In this document: one piece after another, positions 39,298 through 48,110 of the stretch
Layout of the letters: each line of letters opens with the position of its first letter
Position numbering within the stretch: position 1 is the first letter of the stretch
Origin: Gemmobacter fulvus
GTDB taxonomy: Bacteria > Pseudomonadota > Alphaproteobacteria > Rhodobacterales > Rhodobacteraceae
Direction: 5' to 3'
DNA: 64,000 nt
Assembly: GCF_018798885.1 (NCBI RefSeq)
Contig: NZ_CP076361.1
Span: forward strand, 186,001-250,000
Notes under the pieces: model-generated
Databases searched by the model: none
What the model was told of the DNA's origin: nothing
What the model saw: the letters and a program-made list of their open reading frames with translations, nothing else
Program-made: the position numbers and the translations under genes

Positions 39298-40476
39298 TCA
39301 AGCAACCTGACCAGCCGCCCAGCCCGATGACCATGCCCATTGGAAATTGTAACCGCCCAGCCATCCGGTCACATCCACGACTTCTCCTACAAAAAACAAC
39401 CCCGGCACCGATTTGGCCTGAAGGCTGCGCGCATCCAGCGCGTCGGTGTCCACGCCCCCCAATGTCACCTCGGCGGTGCGATACCCTTCGCTGCCCACCG
39501 GCGTGATGGTGAAGCCGTGCAGCAGCGCCGCCAGCCGGTCGAGATTGGCGTTGGACTGATCGGCCAGATTGCCGCGAAGGCCCGAGACATCCTCCAGGTA
39601 GCGCGCCAGCTTCTCCGGCACCAAACGCGCCAATGCGGTGCGGATGGCGATGCGGCCTGCCTCTTGGCGCATCTGGCGCAAGGCCTGTGCCGCATCGGCA
39701 CCCCGCGCCAGATCCAGCCGCAGTGCATCACCCTCGCGCCAATAGGAACTGATCTGCAGGATGGCCGGACCGGACAGCCCGCGATGGGTGAACAGCAGCG
39801 CCTCGTCAAAGCCGGTCGCGCCACAACTGGCCCGCGCCGCAACCGAAGTGCCTGCAAGCTGGCGCAACGGCTCAAGCTCTTGTTCCGCCAGGGTCAGCGG
39901 CACCAGCGCCGGGCGCGTCTCCACCAGAGGCAGGCCAAAGCTTTCGGCGATACGATAGCCGTAACTTGTTGCGCCCATTTTCGGGATCGACTTGCCGCCG
40001 GTCGCCACCACCACGCTGGCCGCCCGCACCGGCCCGAGCGAGGTTTCCACCTGAAACCCTGCCGCCACCCGCGTCACCGCACCGAGGTCAGTCTCCAGCC
40101 ACAGCTGCCCGCCCGCCTTGCGCAGATCCTCCAGCAGCATCGCCACGATCTGTTTGGCCGAGCCATCGCAAAACAGCTGCCCCAGCGTCTTTTCATGCCA
40201 GCCGATGCCCGCCGCATCGACCCGCGCGATGAAATCCCATTGCGTATAGCGTTTGAGCGCCGACAGCGCGAAGCGCGGATTGCGCGACAGAAAGCTTTCG
40301 GCCCGGATCCCCAGATTGGTGAAATTGCAGCGCCCGCCGCCCGAGATGCGGATCTTCTCGCCCGCCGCCTTGGCGTGGTCGATCACCAGCACCCGCCGCC
40401 CGCGCCGCCCGGCCTCGATCGCTGCAAACAAACCTGCGGCGCCTGCGCCCAGAACGACTGTATCCACTTCTGTCAT
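39298..40476 (-). CDS. HI0933-family (YhiN/BaiN-like) flavoprotein oxidoreductase
   Basis: FAD-dependent two-dinucleotide-binding-domain protein, 392 residues. N-terminal FAD motif VVLGAGAAGLFAAIEAGRRG; family signature GEKIRISGGGRCNFTNLG; VVATGGKSIPKMGATSYGY; and C-terminal GEVVDVTGWLGGYNFQWAWS with SGWAAG. The role of the family is poorly known; BaiN in gut bacteria acts in bile-acid dehydroxylation, which is not implied here. Stands alone, upstream of tRNA-Gln on the other strand. Confidence 0.9.
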   Translation of the reverse strand: MTEVDTVVLGAGAAGLFAAIEAGRRGRRVLVIDHAKAAGEKIRISGGGRCNFTNLGIRAESFLSRNPRFALSALKRYTQWDFIARVDAAGIGWHEKTLGQLFCDGSAKQIVAMLLEDLRKAGGQLWLETDLGAVTRVAAGFQVETSLGPVRAASVVVATGGKSIPKMGATSYGYRIAESFGLPLVETRPALVPLTLAEQELEPLRQLAGTSVAARASCGATGFDEALLFTHRGLSGPAILQISSYWREGDALRLDLARGADAAQALRQMRQEAGRIAIRTALARLVPEKLARYLEDVSGLRGNLADQSNANLDRLAALLHGFTITPVGSEGYRTAEVTLGGVDTDALDARSLQAKSVPGLFFVGEVVDVTGWLGGYNFQWAWSSGWAAGQVA

Positions 40477-40537
40477 GGGGCGTTTCTAGACGGATCGCTG
40501 CGGCACGGCAACGGGCAGGATTTTCGCAAAAACGCTC

Positions 40538-40566
40538 TTGCAGCCTCCGTGCAGCTTGGCTAAACA
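40538..40566 (+). promoter_or_regulatory. Promoter of tRNA-Gln
   Basis: TTGCAG (40538-40543) and TAAACA (40561-40566) are 17 bp apart, and the predicted start near 40574 lies 5 nt before the mature tRNA end. Confidence 0.55.
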
Positions 40567-40578
40567 CCCGCTCACGGT

Positions 40579-40653
<75 letters not shown>

Positions 40654-40744
40654 AATCATCCTTCACATGACAGACAGAAACGCCTGCGATGCAGGTCAAA
40701 ATCTGCTGGTCCGGGGGCTTTGCGCCCCCGGTCGTTTGCTGGTG

Positions 40745-41863
40745 TCAGCGGCGCTGCGCCAGGGCGTCGGTCAGCAGGCCCAGAACCGCGTCGCCCGGCA
40801 CATCCTCGGCCACGAAGGCCTGCCCGATGCCACGGGCCAGGATGAAGCGCAGCTTGCCGTCGATCACCTTCTTGTCCTGCGCCATCAGCGCCAGCAAAGC
40901 CTCGGCTCCCGGCAGATCACCCGGAATATCGGCAATGTCGACCTTCATGCCCATGGCGCGCAGATGGGCGCGCACGCGGCTGGGGGCTTCCTGCGCACAA
41001 AGGCCAAGCCGCTGGCTCAGTTCGAACGCCAGCGCACAGCCGATGGCCACGCCTTCGCCATGCAGCAGCCGGTCGCCGTAACCTGTTGCCTTTTCCAGCG
41101 CATGACAGAAGGTATGGCCCAGATTCAGCAGCGCCCGGTCGCCTTCTTCGGTTTCGTCGCGCGCCACGATATCGGCCTTCATCTGCACCGAGCGCAGCAC
41201 GGCATGGTGCCGCCCTGCCCCATCGCCTGCGGCCATGGCCGGGCCATGCGTCTCCAGCCAGTCAAAGAAGGCCGCGTCGCCCAGCAGACCGTATTTCACC
41301 ACCTCGCCATAACCGGCCAGAAAATCGCGGGTCGGCAGGCTGTCCAGCACCGCAATATCGGCCAGAACCAGACTGGGCTGATGAAAGGCGCCAACGAGGT
41401 TCTTGCCCTGCGCGGTGTTGATGCCGGTCTTGCCGCCGACCGAGCTGTCGACCTGCGCCAGCAGCGTGGTCGGGATCTGCACGAAGCGCACGCCCCGGCG
41501 CAGCACGGCGCTGGCAAAGCCGACCAGATCGCCCACCACGCCACCGCCAAAGGCCACCACCACATCGCGGCGCTCGACCTTCTGCTCCAGCAGCCATTCC
41601 ACACAGCGGGCAAACTCCGGCCAGCCCTTGGTGCCTTCGCCCGGCGGCAAGGCCAGCGCGGTCATGCCGATGCCCTCGGCGGCCAGCGCCGCCTCAAGCG
41701 CTGCCAGATGATGCGCGGCCACGGTTTCATCCGTCACCACTGCCACGCGCTTGCGGCGCAGAAGCGGCGCGATTTCAGCCCCGGCCCGGCCCAGCAACCC
41801 GGCCCCGATGCGCACCTCGTAGGACCGCGCGCCCAGTGCGACCGGCACCACATCCATTCCCAT
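40745..41863 (-). CDS. aroB: 3-dehydroquinate synthase
   Basis: Second step of the shikimate pathway: DAHP to 3-dehydroquinate using NAD and a divalent metal; 372 residues. Motifs: NAD region FGGGVVGDLVGFASAVLRRG, IPTTLLAQVDSSVGGKTGIN and GEVVKYGLLGDAAFFDWLE, with metal-binding His in LNLGHTFCHALE and LLHGEGVAIGCALA. It follows aroK by 3 bp on the minus strand, so the two shikimate steps are co-expressed. Confidence 0.96.
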   Translation of the reverse strand: MGMDVVPVALGARSYEVRIGAGLLGRAGAEIAPLLRRKRVAVVTDETVAAHHLAALEAALAAEGIGMTALALPPGEGTKGWPEFARCVEWLLEQKVERRDVVVAFGGGVVGDLVGFASAVLRRGVRFVQIPTTLLAQVDSSVGGKTGINTAQGKNLVGAFHQPSLVLADIAVLDSLPTRDFLAGYGEVVKYGLLGDAAFFDWLETHGPAMAAGDGAGRHHAVLRSVQMKADIVARDETEEGDRALLNLGHTFCHALEKATGYGDRLLHGEGVAIGCALAFELSQRLGLCAQEAPSRVRAHLRAMGMKVDIADIPGDLPGAEALLALMAQDKKVIDGKLRFILARGIGQAFVAEDVPGDAVLGLLTDALAQRR

Positions 41864-41866
41864 GTC

Positions 41867-42409
41867 TCAGATCCTTTCCAGCACGTCGCCGCGCGTGCGC
41901 AGCGATTCGACGACGCGCAGCGCCATCTCCTCGATTGAAAGCTCCGGCGCCGCATCCACTGTCAGATCGGCCTTGGCATAGGCAGGCACCCGCGCCTCAT
42001 AAAGCCCGCGCAGCGTTTCGCGCGGGTTGGCGGTGCGCAGCAGGGGCCGCGTGGTCTTGTGCCGCACCCTTTGCCACAGCAGATCAAGATCGGCGCGCAG
42101 CCAGACCGAAACCCCCGCCTCGGCAATCACCTGACGGTTTGCCTCGGCCAGAAACGCCCCGCCGCCGGTGGACAGCACACAGGGCGATCCGCGCACCAGA
42201 CGGGCCAGAACCTCGCTTTCGCGGGCGCGAAAGAACGGCTCACCATCGCGTTCAAAGATTTCTGCAATGCTGCGTTGGGCCGCCTTCACGATTTCCTCGT
42301 CGGAATCGCAGAATGGCACCGACAGCACACGCGCCAGCGCCGTTCCAACCGCTGTCTTGCCCGCGCCCATCATCCCAACCAGCACGACCGTCTTTTTCAG
42401 CCGATCCAT
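41867..42409 (-). CDS. aroK: Shikimate kinase
   Basis: Phosphorylates shikimate at the 3-OH; 180 residues. P-loop GMMGAGKTAVG near residue 12; shikimate-binding Asp in CDSDEEIVK; adenylate-kinase-like lid with RPLLRTANPRETL; and GGGAFLAEANRQVI. The start is set at the ATG at 42409, in-frame after GGAG; an upstream ATG at 42436 would add nine residues with no better ribosome-binding site. The region between this gene and the divergent small membrane gene is 183 bp. Confidence 0.94.
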   Translation of the reverse strand: MDRLKKTVVLVGMMGAGKTAVGTALARVLSVPFCDSDEEIVKAAQRSIAEIFERDGEPFFRARESEVLARLVRGSPCVLSTGGGAFLAEANRQVIAEAGVSVWLRADLDLLWQRVRHKTTRPLLRTANPRETLRGLYEARVPAYAKADLTVDAAPELSIEEMALRVVESLRTRGDVLERI

Positions 42410-42592
42410 CGCTCCGCCCCATCCCCCGTATCGCATACACGGCGAAGCGGCGCCGGTCGCGTAAACTTTTGTCCCTGAATGGCGTGAACTCGGGCGAAAT
42501 GCCATATATAATCGACGCGAACCATCCGCAGCGGCTTGGCATTCGGGGCAGCACGCGGCAAGAAACGGGCAGAAGCAAAAGGACGCACGGCT

Positions 42593-42727
42593 ATGGGACG
42601 GATCATCAAACTTCTCCTCCTTCTGGGTGTTCTCGGGTTTGTGGGGCTGACGGGGTATGCCTATCTGGGCGATATGAGCCCGGTTCAGAAAGATGTGACG
42701 CAGCCGGTGACACTGGATGCGAACTGA
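42593..42727 (+). CDS. Small single-pass membrane protein (44 aa)
   Basis: Encodes one hydrophobic segment (IIKLLLLLGVLGFVGLTGYA) and a short polar tail (DMSPVQKDVTQPVTLDAN), probably facing the periplasm. It overlaps the next gene by 11 bp in another frame. A TATAAT sits at 42507-42512 but lacks a good -35 box. Function unknown. The tight overlap with a large exported protein gene and the position before xerD suggest a conserved little operon. Confidence 0.7.
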   Translation: MGRIIKLLLLLGVLGFVGLTGYAYLGDMSPVQKDVTQPVTLDAN

Positions 42728-44339
42728 CGCGCGGGGCCTGTCGGCGGTGCTGCTGCTGATCCTGCTTGCGCCGCAGCAGGTCTGGGCCGAAGGGCCGATG
42801 TCTGCAATTGACTGGCTGTCGCAATCGGTGACGACGCCTGCGGGCGCGCGTGTCTCCACGCCGCAACCGCCGGGCCATAGCGGCCGGCCCTTGCCCAGCT
42901 CGACACCGATGCCGCAGGCACGCGGCGACGAGCCCGCCGTGACCAAGGACGCCCGACCGACCGAGGTGATGACCTCGGTTCTGGGCGCGCCGTCGCCGGA
43001 TGGCGTGGGCTTGCTGGCCGCCGCCCGCACCGGATTGCCCCGCGCGCTATGGGGTCTGTCGCGCACCGAGGATATTGCGCGCAAGATCACGCAAGAGCGC
43101 ACGGATACCCTGCCCGCCCTTCAGGCGCTGCTGATCACGCTGCTTCTGGCCGAGGCGGATGCGCCGGTTGACAGTGGCGGGCGCGGCATCCTGCTGTTGG
43201 CGCGGATCGACAAACTGCTCGCGATGGGCGCGCTGGATCAGGCCGCAGCACTGGCCGAGCTGGCAGGCCCGGCCACGCCCGAATTGTTCCGCCGCCGGTT
43301 CGATATTGCGCTTCTGACCGGCAACGAAGATGCCGCCTGCGCCGAGATGCAATCCGCGCCGCATCTGGCCCCCACCCTGCCCGCGCGCATCTTCTGCCTT
43401 GCCCGCGCCGGTGACTGGTCTGCCGCCGCGCTGACACTGAACACCGCGCAGGCGCTGGGTCAGGTGAACCCGGCAGAGGATGTGCTGCTGTCGCGTTTCC
43501 TTGATGCGGAACTGGCCGATGGCGCAGACCCCTTGCCCGCGCCCGAAGTGCCGACGCCGCTGGTCTGGCGCATGTATGAGGCACTGGGAGAACCCTTGCC
43601 GACCCTTGGCCTGCCGCTGGCGTTTTCACACGCCGAACTGCGCCCGCAAGCCGGCTGGAAAGCCCAGATCGAGGCTGCGGAACGTCTGGCTCGGGTGGGC
43701 GCGATCACGCCCAACCTGCTGCTTGGCATCTATACCGCGCGCCAGCCTGCCGCCTCGGGCGGGGTATGGGATCGGGTCGATCTGTTCCAGACCTTCGACA
43801 ATGCGCTGGCCGAGGGCAATCCCGAGGCGCTGGCCAAGGCCCTGCCCGCCGTCTGGCGCGCCATGGTGGCGGCAGAGCTGGAGATCCCCTTTGCCGCACT
43901 TTATGCCGAACGGCTGATGAACAGCCCGTTGCCCGAGGCCGAAGCCACCGGCATCGCCTTCCGCATCGGTCTGCTGTCACCGCATTACGAACGCGCAGCA
44001 ATCAAGCGCAAGACCGCGCTGCCCGCGCCCGATGTGCAGGATGCGTTTCTGATCGGCCTTGCGCGCGGCGACATCACCGGCCTTGCCCCGCCCGACAGCA
44101 TGTCGCGCGCACTGGCCCCGGCCTTTCTGCGCCCGGCGATCACCGCCGAGGCGCAGACCCTGCTGGATGAAAAACGCATCGGCGAGGCGCTGCTGGCGGC
44201 GATTGATGGCGTTGGCCGGGGCGTGCAAGGCGATCCGCGCGGCGTGGCCGAGGGCCTGTCGCTGCTGCGCAAGCTGGGGCTGGAGGACGTGGCCCGGCGC
44301 ACCGCGCTGGAACTCTTGCTGCTGGAGCGGCGGGGCTGA
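42717..44339 (+). CDS. Exported protein of unknown function (540 aa)
   Basis: Signal peptide (GLSAVLLLILLAPQQVWAEG, cleavage near VWA-EG), a Pro/Ser-rich segment of about 60 residues, then an alpha-helical body rich in Ala and Leu that looks like degenerate helical hairpins (LLARIDKLLAMGALDQAAAL, then AELAGPATPELFRRRFDIA), similar to TPR/Sel1-type solenoids. No catalytic motif is visible. It begins inside the 44-residue membrane gene and ends 2 bp before xerD. A periplasmic scaffold role is only a guess from the repeat-like helices. Confidence 0.8.
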   Translation: MRTDARGLSAVLLLILLAPQQVWAEGPMSAIDWLSQSVTTPAGARVSTPQPPGHSGRPLPSSTPMPQARGDEPAVTKDARPTEVMTSVLGAPSPDGVGLLAAARTGLPRALWGLSRTEDIARKITQERTDTLPALQALLITLLLAEADAPVDSGGRGILLLARIDKLLAMGALDQAAALAELAGPATPELFRRRFDIALLTGNEDAACAEMQSAPHLAPTLPARIFCLARAGDWSAAALTLNTAQALGQVNPAEDVLLSRFLDAELADGADPLPAPEVPTPLVWRMYEALGEPLPTLGLPLAFSHAELRPQAGWKAQIEAAERLARVGAITPNLLLGIYTARQPAASGGVWDRVDLFQTFDNALAEGNPEALAKALPAVWRAMVAAELEIPFAALYAERLMNSPLPEAEATGIAFRIGLLSPHYERAAIKRKTALPAPDVQDAFLIGLARGDITGLAPPDSMSRALAPAFLRPAITAEAQTLLDEKRIGEALLAAIDGVGRGVQGDPRGVAEGLSLLRKLGLEDVARRTALELLLLERRG

Positions 44340-44341
44340 CC

Positions 44342-45289
44342 ATGGCCAACGCCCCGATGCAACGCTGGATCTCGGCCTTTCTCGATGCACAGGCCGCCGA
44401 GCGCGACGCGGCCCGCAACACCCGGCTTGCCTATGGGCGCGACCTGCTGGATTTCGCGGGCTGGCTGGCGCATCGCGGGCAGGATTTCGTCACCGCCGAT
44501 CAGGCGGCGGTGGAGAATTACCTGATCAGCTGCGATGCGCAGGGCCTGTCAAAAGCCACGCGGGCGCGGCGGCTGTCGGCGATCCGGCAACTCTACCGCT
44601 TTGCGCATGAGGAAGGTTGGCGCGCCGACAATCCGGCGCTGCGGCTGAAAGGCCCGGGGCAGGATCAGCGCCTGCCGCAGGTGCTGAGCCATGAGGAGGT
44701 GGACCGCCTGCTGGACGCCGCACGCGACAAGGGCCGCTCGATCGAGGATCAGATCCGCAACTGCGCCCTGCTGGAACTGCTTTATGCCACCGGGATGCGG
44801 GTGTCCGAACTGGTGGAACTGCCGGTGGCGGCGGTGCGGGGCGATCCGCGCATGATCCTGGTGCGTGGAAAGGGCGGCAAGGAACGCATGGTGCCGCTGT
44901 CGGCCCCGGCACGGGTGGCGGTGGCGGACTGGCTGACCCGCCGCGACCGTGCCGAAGAGCTGGACCGCAAGGCCGGGCGTCCCGCCTCGAAATACCTGTT
45001 TCCCAGCCGGGGGGTGGATGGCCATCTGACCCGCAACCATTTTTATGTGCTGATCAAACAGATTGCCGTGCTGGCCGGGGTCTCGCCCGCCAAGGTGACG
45101 CCGCATACGCTGCGTCATGCCTTTGCCACGCATCTTCTGGCTGGAGGCGCCGATCTGCGGGTGATCCAGACCCTGCTGGGCCATGCCGATCTGGCGACGA
45201 CCGAAATCTATACCCATGTGCTGGACGACCATCTGAAATCGCTGGTGCTTGAAAACCATCCGCTTGCGAAAAGGCCTGACCGCGAATGA
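44342..45289 (+). CDS. xerD: Tyrosine recombinase XerD
   Basis: Site-specific recombinase that resolves chromosome dimers at dif with XerC; 315 residues. N-terminal SAM-like DNA-binding domain (RNTRLAYGRDLLDFAGWL; RARRLSAIRQLYRFAHEEGW). Catalytic residues: Arg in LLYATGMRVSELVELP, Lys in RGKGGKERMVPL, HxxR in THTLRH-type PHTLRHAFATHLL, His in LLGHADLATTEIYTHV, and Tyr in the same block. The stop overlaps the next gene by ATGA. No integrase-type cargo or att sites were seen, so it is the housekeeping enzyme. Confidence 0.93.
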   Translation: MANAPMQRWISAFLDAQAAERDAARNTRLAYGRDLLDFAGWLAHRGQDFVTADQAAVENYLISCDAQGLSKATRARRLSAIRQLYRFAHEEGWRADNPALRLKGPGQDQRLPQVLSHEEVDRLLDAARDKGRSIEDQIRNCALLELLYATGMRVSELVELPVAAVRGDPRMILVRGKGGKERMVPLSAPARVAVADWLTRRDRAEELDRKAGRPASKYLFPSRGVDGHLTRNHFYVLIKQIAVLAGVSPAKVTPHTLRHAFATHLLAGGADLRVIQTLLGHADLATTEIYTHVLDDHLKSLVLENHPLAKRPDRE

Positions 45290-46611
45290 CCCCCGACCCG
45301 ATTACCGCAGCCCCCGCCCTGCTGGCCCCTGCCGATTGGCTCATCATCGGGATCATCCTGCTGCTGCTGGGCCTGTCGGCCTTTTTCTCCGGCTCGGAAA
45401 CCGCGCTGACCGCCGCCTCGCGTGGCAAGCTGAAGGCGCAGGCCGACAAGGGATCGAACGGTGCCCACGCCGCGATGCGGGTAACCGAGGACAGCGAGCG
45501 CATGATCGGCGCGCTGCTGCTGGGCAACAATATCGTCAATATCCTGTCGGCCTCGCTGGCAACGGCGCTGCTGACACGGCTGCTGGGCGACGGCGGCGTG
45601 GCGCTGGCGACCTTTGTGATGACGGCGCTGGTGCTGGTGTTTGGCGAGGTGCTGCCCAAGACGCTGGCCATCACCTATCCCGAACCCGTGGCCAGCCGCG
45701 TGGCCCCGGTGATCCGCGTGCTGATCGTGCTGTTTTCGCCCATCGTCTCGGTGGTGCGGCTGCTGGTGCGTGGCATCCTGCGGCTGTTCGGCCTGAAACC
45801 GGATGAAAGCGGGCGGATGCTGGCGATGCGCGAAGAAATCGTCGGGGCGATCTCGTTGGGGCACAGCGAAGGCGCGGTAGAAAAAGAGGACCGCGACCGC
45901 CTGCTGGGCGCGCTGCATCTGGGCGAACGCACGGTGGAAGAGGTGATGCGCCACCGCCGCCAGATCGAGATGGTGAATGCCGATTTGCCCTCGGATGTCA
46001 TTCTCTCGCAGGTTCTCGGCTCTCCGCACACCCGTCTACCGGTCTATCGGGGCGAGGCGGAAAACATCATCGGCGTGATCCATGCCAAAGACCTGCTGCG
46101 CGAGGTGGAGCGGGTGATGCGCGGGGCCGATGGTGCGCCCGGCACCATGGCCGATCTGGATGTGATGAAAGTGGCAATGAAGCCCTATTTCGTGCCGGAG
46201 ACGACCACGCTGGACGAACAGATGCGCGAATTCCTCAAACGTCGCACGCATTTCGCGCTGGTGGTCGATGAATATGGCTCGCTTCAGGGGCTGATCACGC
46301 TTGAGGACATCATCGAAGAAATCGTCGGCGACATCACTGATGAATTTGACGTGGTGCACAAGGAGGATGCGCTGAGCCGCGATGCCAATGGCGATTACAG
46401 CGTCGACGGGGCAATGACGATCCGCGACCTGAACCGCGCGATGGACTGGGGCCTGCCGGATGACGAGGCCAATACCATCGCGGGTCTGGTGATCCACGAG
46501 GCGCAGATGATCCCGAATGAAGGACAGGCCTTCAGCTTTCACGGCTTCCGGTTTGAAGTGGCTGCAAAACGTGAAAACCGCCTGACCAAGCTGAAGATCC
46601 GCCCGTTGTAA
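45286..46611 (+). CDS. CNNM/HlyC-CorC family transporter-associated protein
   Basis: 441 residues. The N-terminal DUF21 (CNNM) membrane domain has several hydrophobic segments and the motifs FFSGSETALTAASRGKLK and GNNIVNILSASLATALL. Two CBS domains follow (about 210-330; VYRGEAENIIGVIHAKDLL and FALVVDEYGSLQGLITLEDI). A C-terminal CorC_HlyC domain (about 350-435) completes it. Family members take part in Mg2+/Co2+ export; the name hemolysin is historical. Coupled to xerD by a 4-base overlap and almost abutting the convergent RTX gene. Confidence 0.92.
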   Translation: MTPDPITAAPALLAPADWLIIGIILLLLGLSAFFSGSETALTAASRGKLKAQADKGSNGAHAAMRVTEDSERMIGALLLGNNIVNILSASLATALLTRLLGDGGVALATFVMTALVLVFGEVLPKTLAITYPEPVASRVAPVIRVLIVLFSPIVSVVRLLVRGILRLFGLKPDESGRMLAMREEIVGAISLGHSEGAVEKEDRDRLLGALHLGERTVEEVMRHRRQIEMVNADLPSDVILSQVLGSPHTRLPVYRGEAENIIGVIHAKDLLREVERVMRGADGAPGTMADLDVMKVAMKPYFVPETTTLDEQMREFLKRRTHFALVVDEYGSLQGLITLEDIIEEIVGDITDEFDVVHKEDALSRDANGDYSVDGAMTIRDLNRAMDWGLPDDEANTIAGLVIHEAQMIPNEGQAFSFHGFRFEVAAKRENRLTKLKIRPL

Positions 46612-46614
46612 GGC

Positions 46615-47964
46615 TCAGAAGATCTCGATGGCGTCTGCAAGGCCGCCAAGCGATCTGACATCTTCCAGCAGCAGGATGCCGTCTTTGCCGAAATCGAATT
46701 CGACGCCCTGCTTTGTCACGCTGGCATAAGTATTGACCAATTGCCGTGCAGACATGCGCCCATCCCACAGCGCATCGTCAAAGCGCAGCGTGTCATTTTC
46801 CCGCAGGTTGAAATCGGTGATCGTGTCGCCGCCGAACCGCTGAGAGAACTCGAACCCATCCGCACCGGCCCCGCCGGTCAGCTTGTCATTCTGCCCGCCG
46901 CCGCGCAGCAGATCATTGCCCGTACCGCCGTCCAGCATGTCATTCAGGCCGTCACCGTCCAGAACATCATTGCCCGCGCCACCGAACAGCCGGTCGCCCC
47001 CGGCCCCGCCAGACAGTTTGTCATTGCCGCCTGCGCCATAGAGCAGGTCACGCCCCTCCATGCCGTCCAGCCGGTTGGTTGCGTTGTTTCCGGTCAGGCT
47101 GTTGTCGGCATCGCTGCCGGTCAGATTGATGCGCCCGATGCCCAAAGCCTCGGCATCCGCAATCCCGCTGACCAGCGTGACATCGCCCGACACCCGCAGC
47201 AGCGATCCGTTGATCACGTCGAGCTTCACATTGCCGTCGGCAAGGCTGGTCTGCACCCGCGCCATATTGCCTGACGGCCCGATATCCACTGTCACCGCGC
47301 GGCCAACCGCATGGGCCAGCGCATAGCCCCCGGCGGCTTCGGTGCGATCCGCAGCCCCGCCGACGATGCGCATCAGCAGGCCATCCTGCCCCTCGCCAAT
47401 CGAATAGAACCCGTCCTTGTTCTTGTCGGCATAGGCCACGCCGGTGACATAGGCGGTCGAGGCATGGCGTGCAAAGTTTTCGGTCAGGTAATCCCATTTG
47501 CTGTTGCCCAGCTGGGAAATGCCGATCTCGCGAAAGTCCATGCCGATCATGTTCGATCTGTGCGTAGCACTGGCAAACAGGCTGTCATGCAGCTTGTCCA
47601 TCAGCGCCTCACCCTTCAGGCCGCGCGAATATCCCGCCAGATTTTCGCCCTGGATCGAGCCGGAAAAGTTGAACTTGGCCATGGCCAGCCGGGCATCCAG
47701 ATCGGTGCCGTCTTTCCAGATATGGCTGAAGTAATCGGTCTTGCCGAGATATTCGGACTGGATCCGGGCCGAGCGGTTCAACACATCAACAACCGCCAGC
47801 GGATCCTTGGCCTCGGTGGTGATCCTGGGCCAGACCGTGCCGTTGGTGGCCTGCGGCAGGCCCTTGTTCAGCGCGATGCCCTGGCGTTCGGCCTCTTGCT
47901 GCGGGTCCAGGCGGGCGCGGTTGATCAGCTCCACCAGATACTGTTCAGATGCCATCAACGTCAT
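46615..47964 (-). CDS. CAP-domain RTX exoprotein 2
   Basis: Secreted protein of 449 residues without a Sec signal. The N-terminal CAP (SCP/PR1) domain at about 5-167 has IQGENLAGYSRG and ATHRSNMIGMDFREIGISQ. A canonical EF-hand-like loop DKNKDGFYSIGE lies at 180-191, in a beta-type linker. RTX repeats fill about 295-385 (GGAGGDRLFGGAGNDVLDGD), followed by the serralysin-type end FEFSQRFGGDTITDFNLREN and the tail LADAIEIF. The arrangement implies Ca2+-dependent folding outside the cell after type I secretion. The CAP function is unknown. A 14-bp motif before the gene is shared with RTX gene 1. Confidence 0.9.
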   Translation of the reverse strand: MTLMASEQYLVELINRARLDPQQEAERQGIALNKGLPQATNGTVWPRITTEAKDPLAVVDVLNRSARIQSEYLGKTDYFSHIWKDGTDLDARLAMAKFNFSGSIQGENLAGYSRGLKGEALMDKLHDSLFASATHRSNMIGMDFREIGISQLGNSKWDYLTENFARHASTAYVTGVAYADKNKDGFYSIGEGQDGLLMRIVGGAADRTEAAGGYALAHAVGRAVTVDIGPSGNMARVQTSLADGNVKLDVINGSLLRVSGDVTLVSGIADAEALGIGRINLTGSDADNSLTGNNATNRLDGMEGRDLLYGAGGNDKLSGGAGGDRLFGGAGNDVLDGDGLNDMLDGGTGNDLLRGGGQNDKLTGGAGADGFEFSQRFGGDTITDFNLRENDTLRFDDALWDGRMSARQLVNTYASVTKQGVEFDFGKDGILLLEDVRSLGGLADAIEIF

Positions 47965-47991
47965 ATCAGCCTGCCCTCGTGTCCGTCACAG

Positions 47992-48005
47992 TTGAAACTT
48001 CGCGT
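47992..48005. promoter_or_regulatory. 14-bp motif (TTGAAACTTCGCGT on plus) upstream of RTX gene 2
   Basis: Exact reverse-complement copy of the 14-mer at 22143-22156 upstream of RTX gene 1. Here it is 28 bp before the start codon, where a regulator could overlap the leader or promoter. Confidence 0.35.
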
Positions 48006-48110
48006 GACAATATGGTTTTCAGATGACCTGTCGATGGCCGTTCTGGGCCACTTCCGGCCAAACAGTGCCCAACGGCAGATCCTCGCCCACATCCTTTTCC
48101 CCCCGGCGTC

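Noticed and set aside
44342-45289. Phage or integron integrase
   Set aside because: The catalytic layout and neighbourhood match housekeeping XerD; no attachment sites or mobile cargo nearby.
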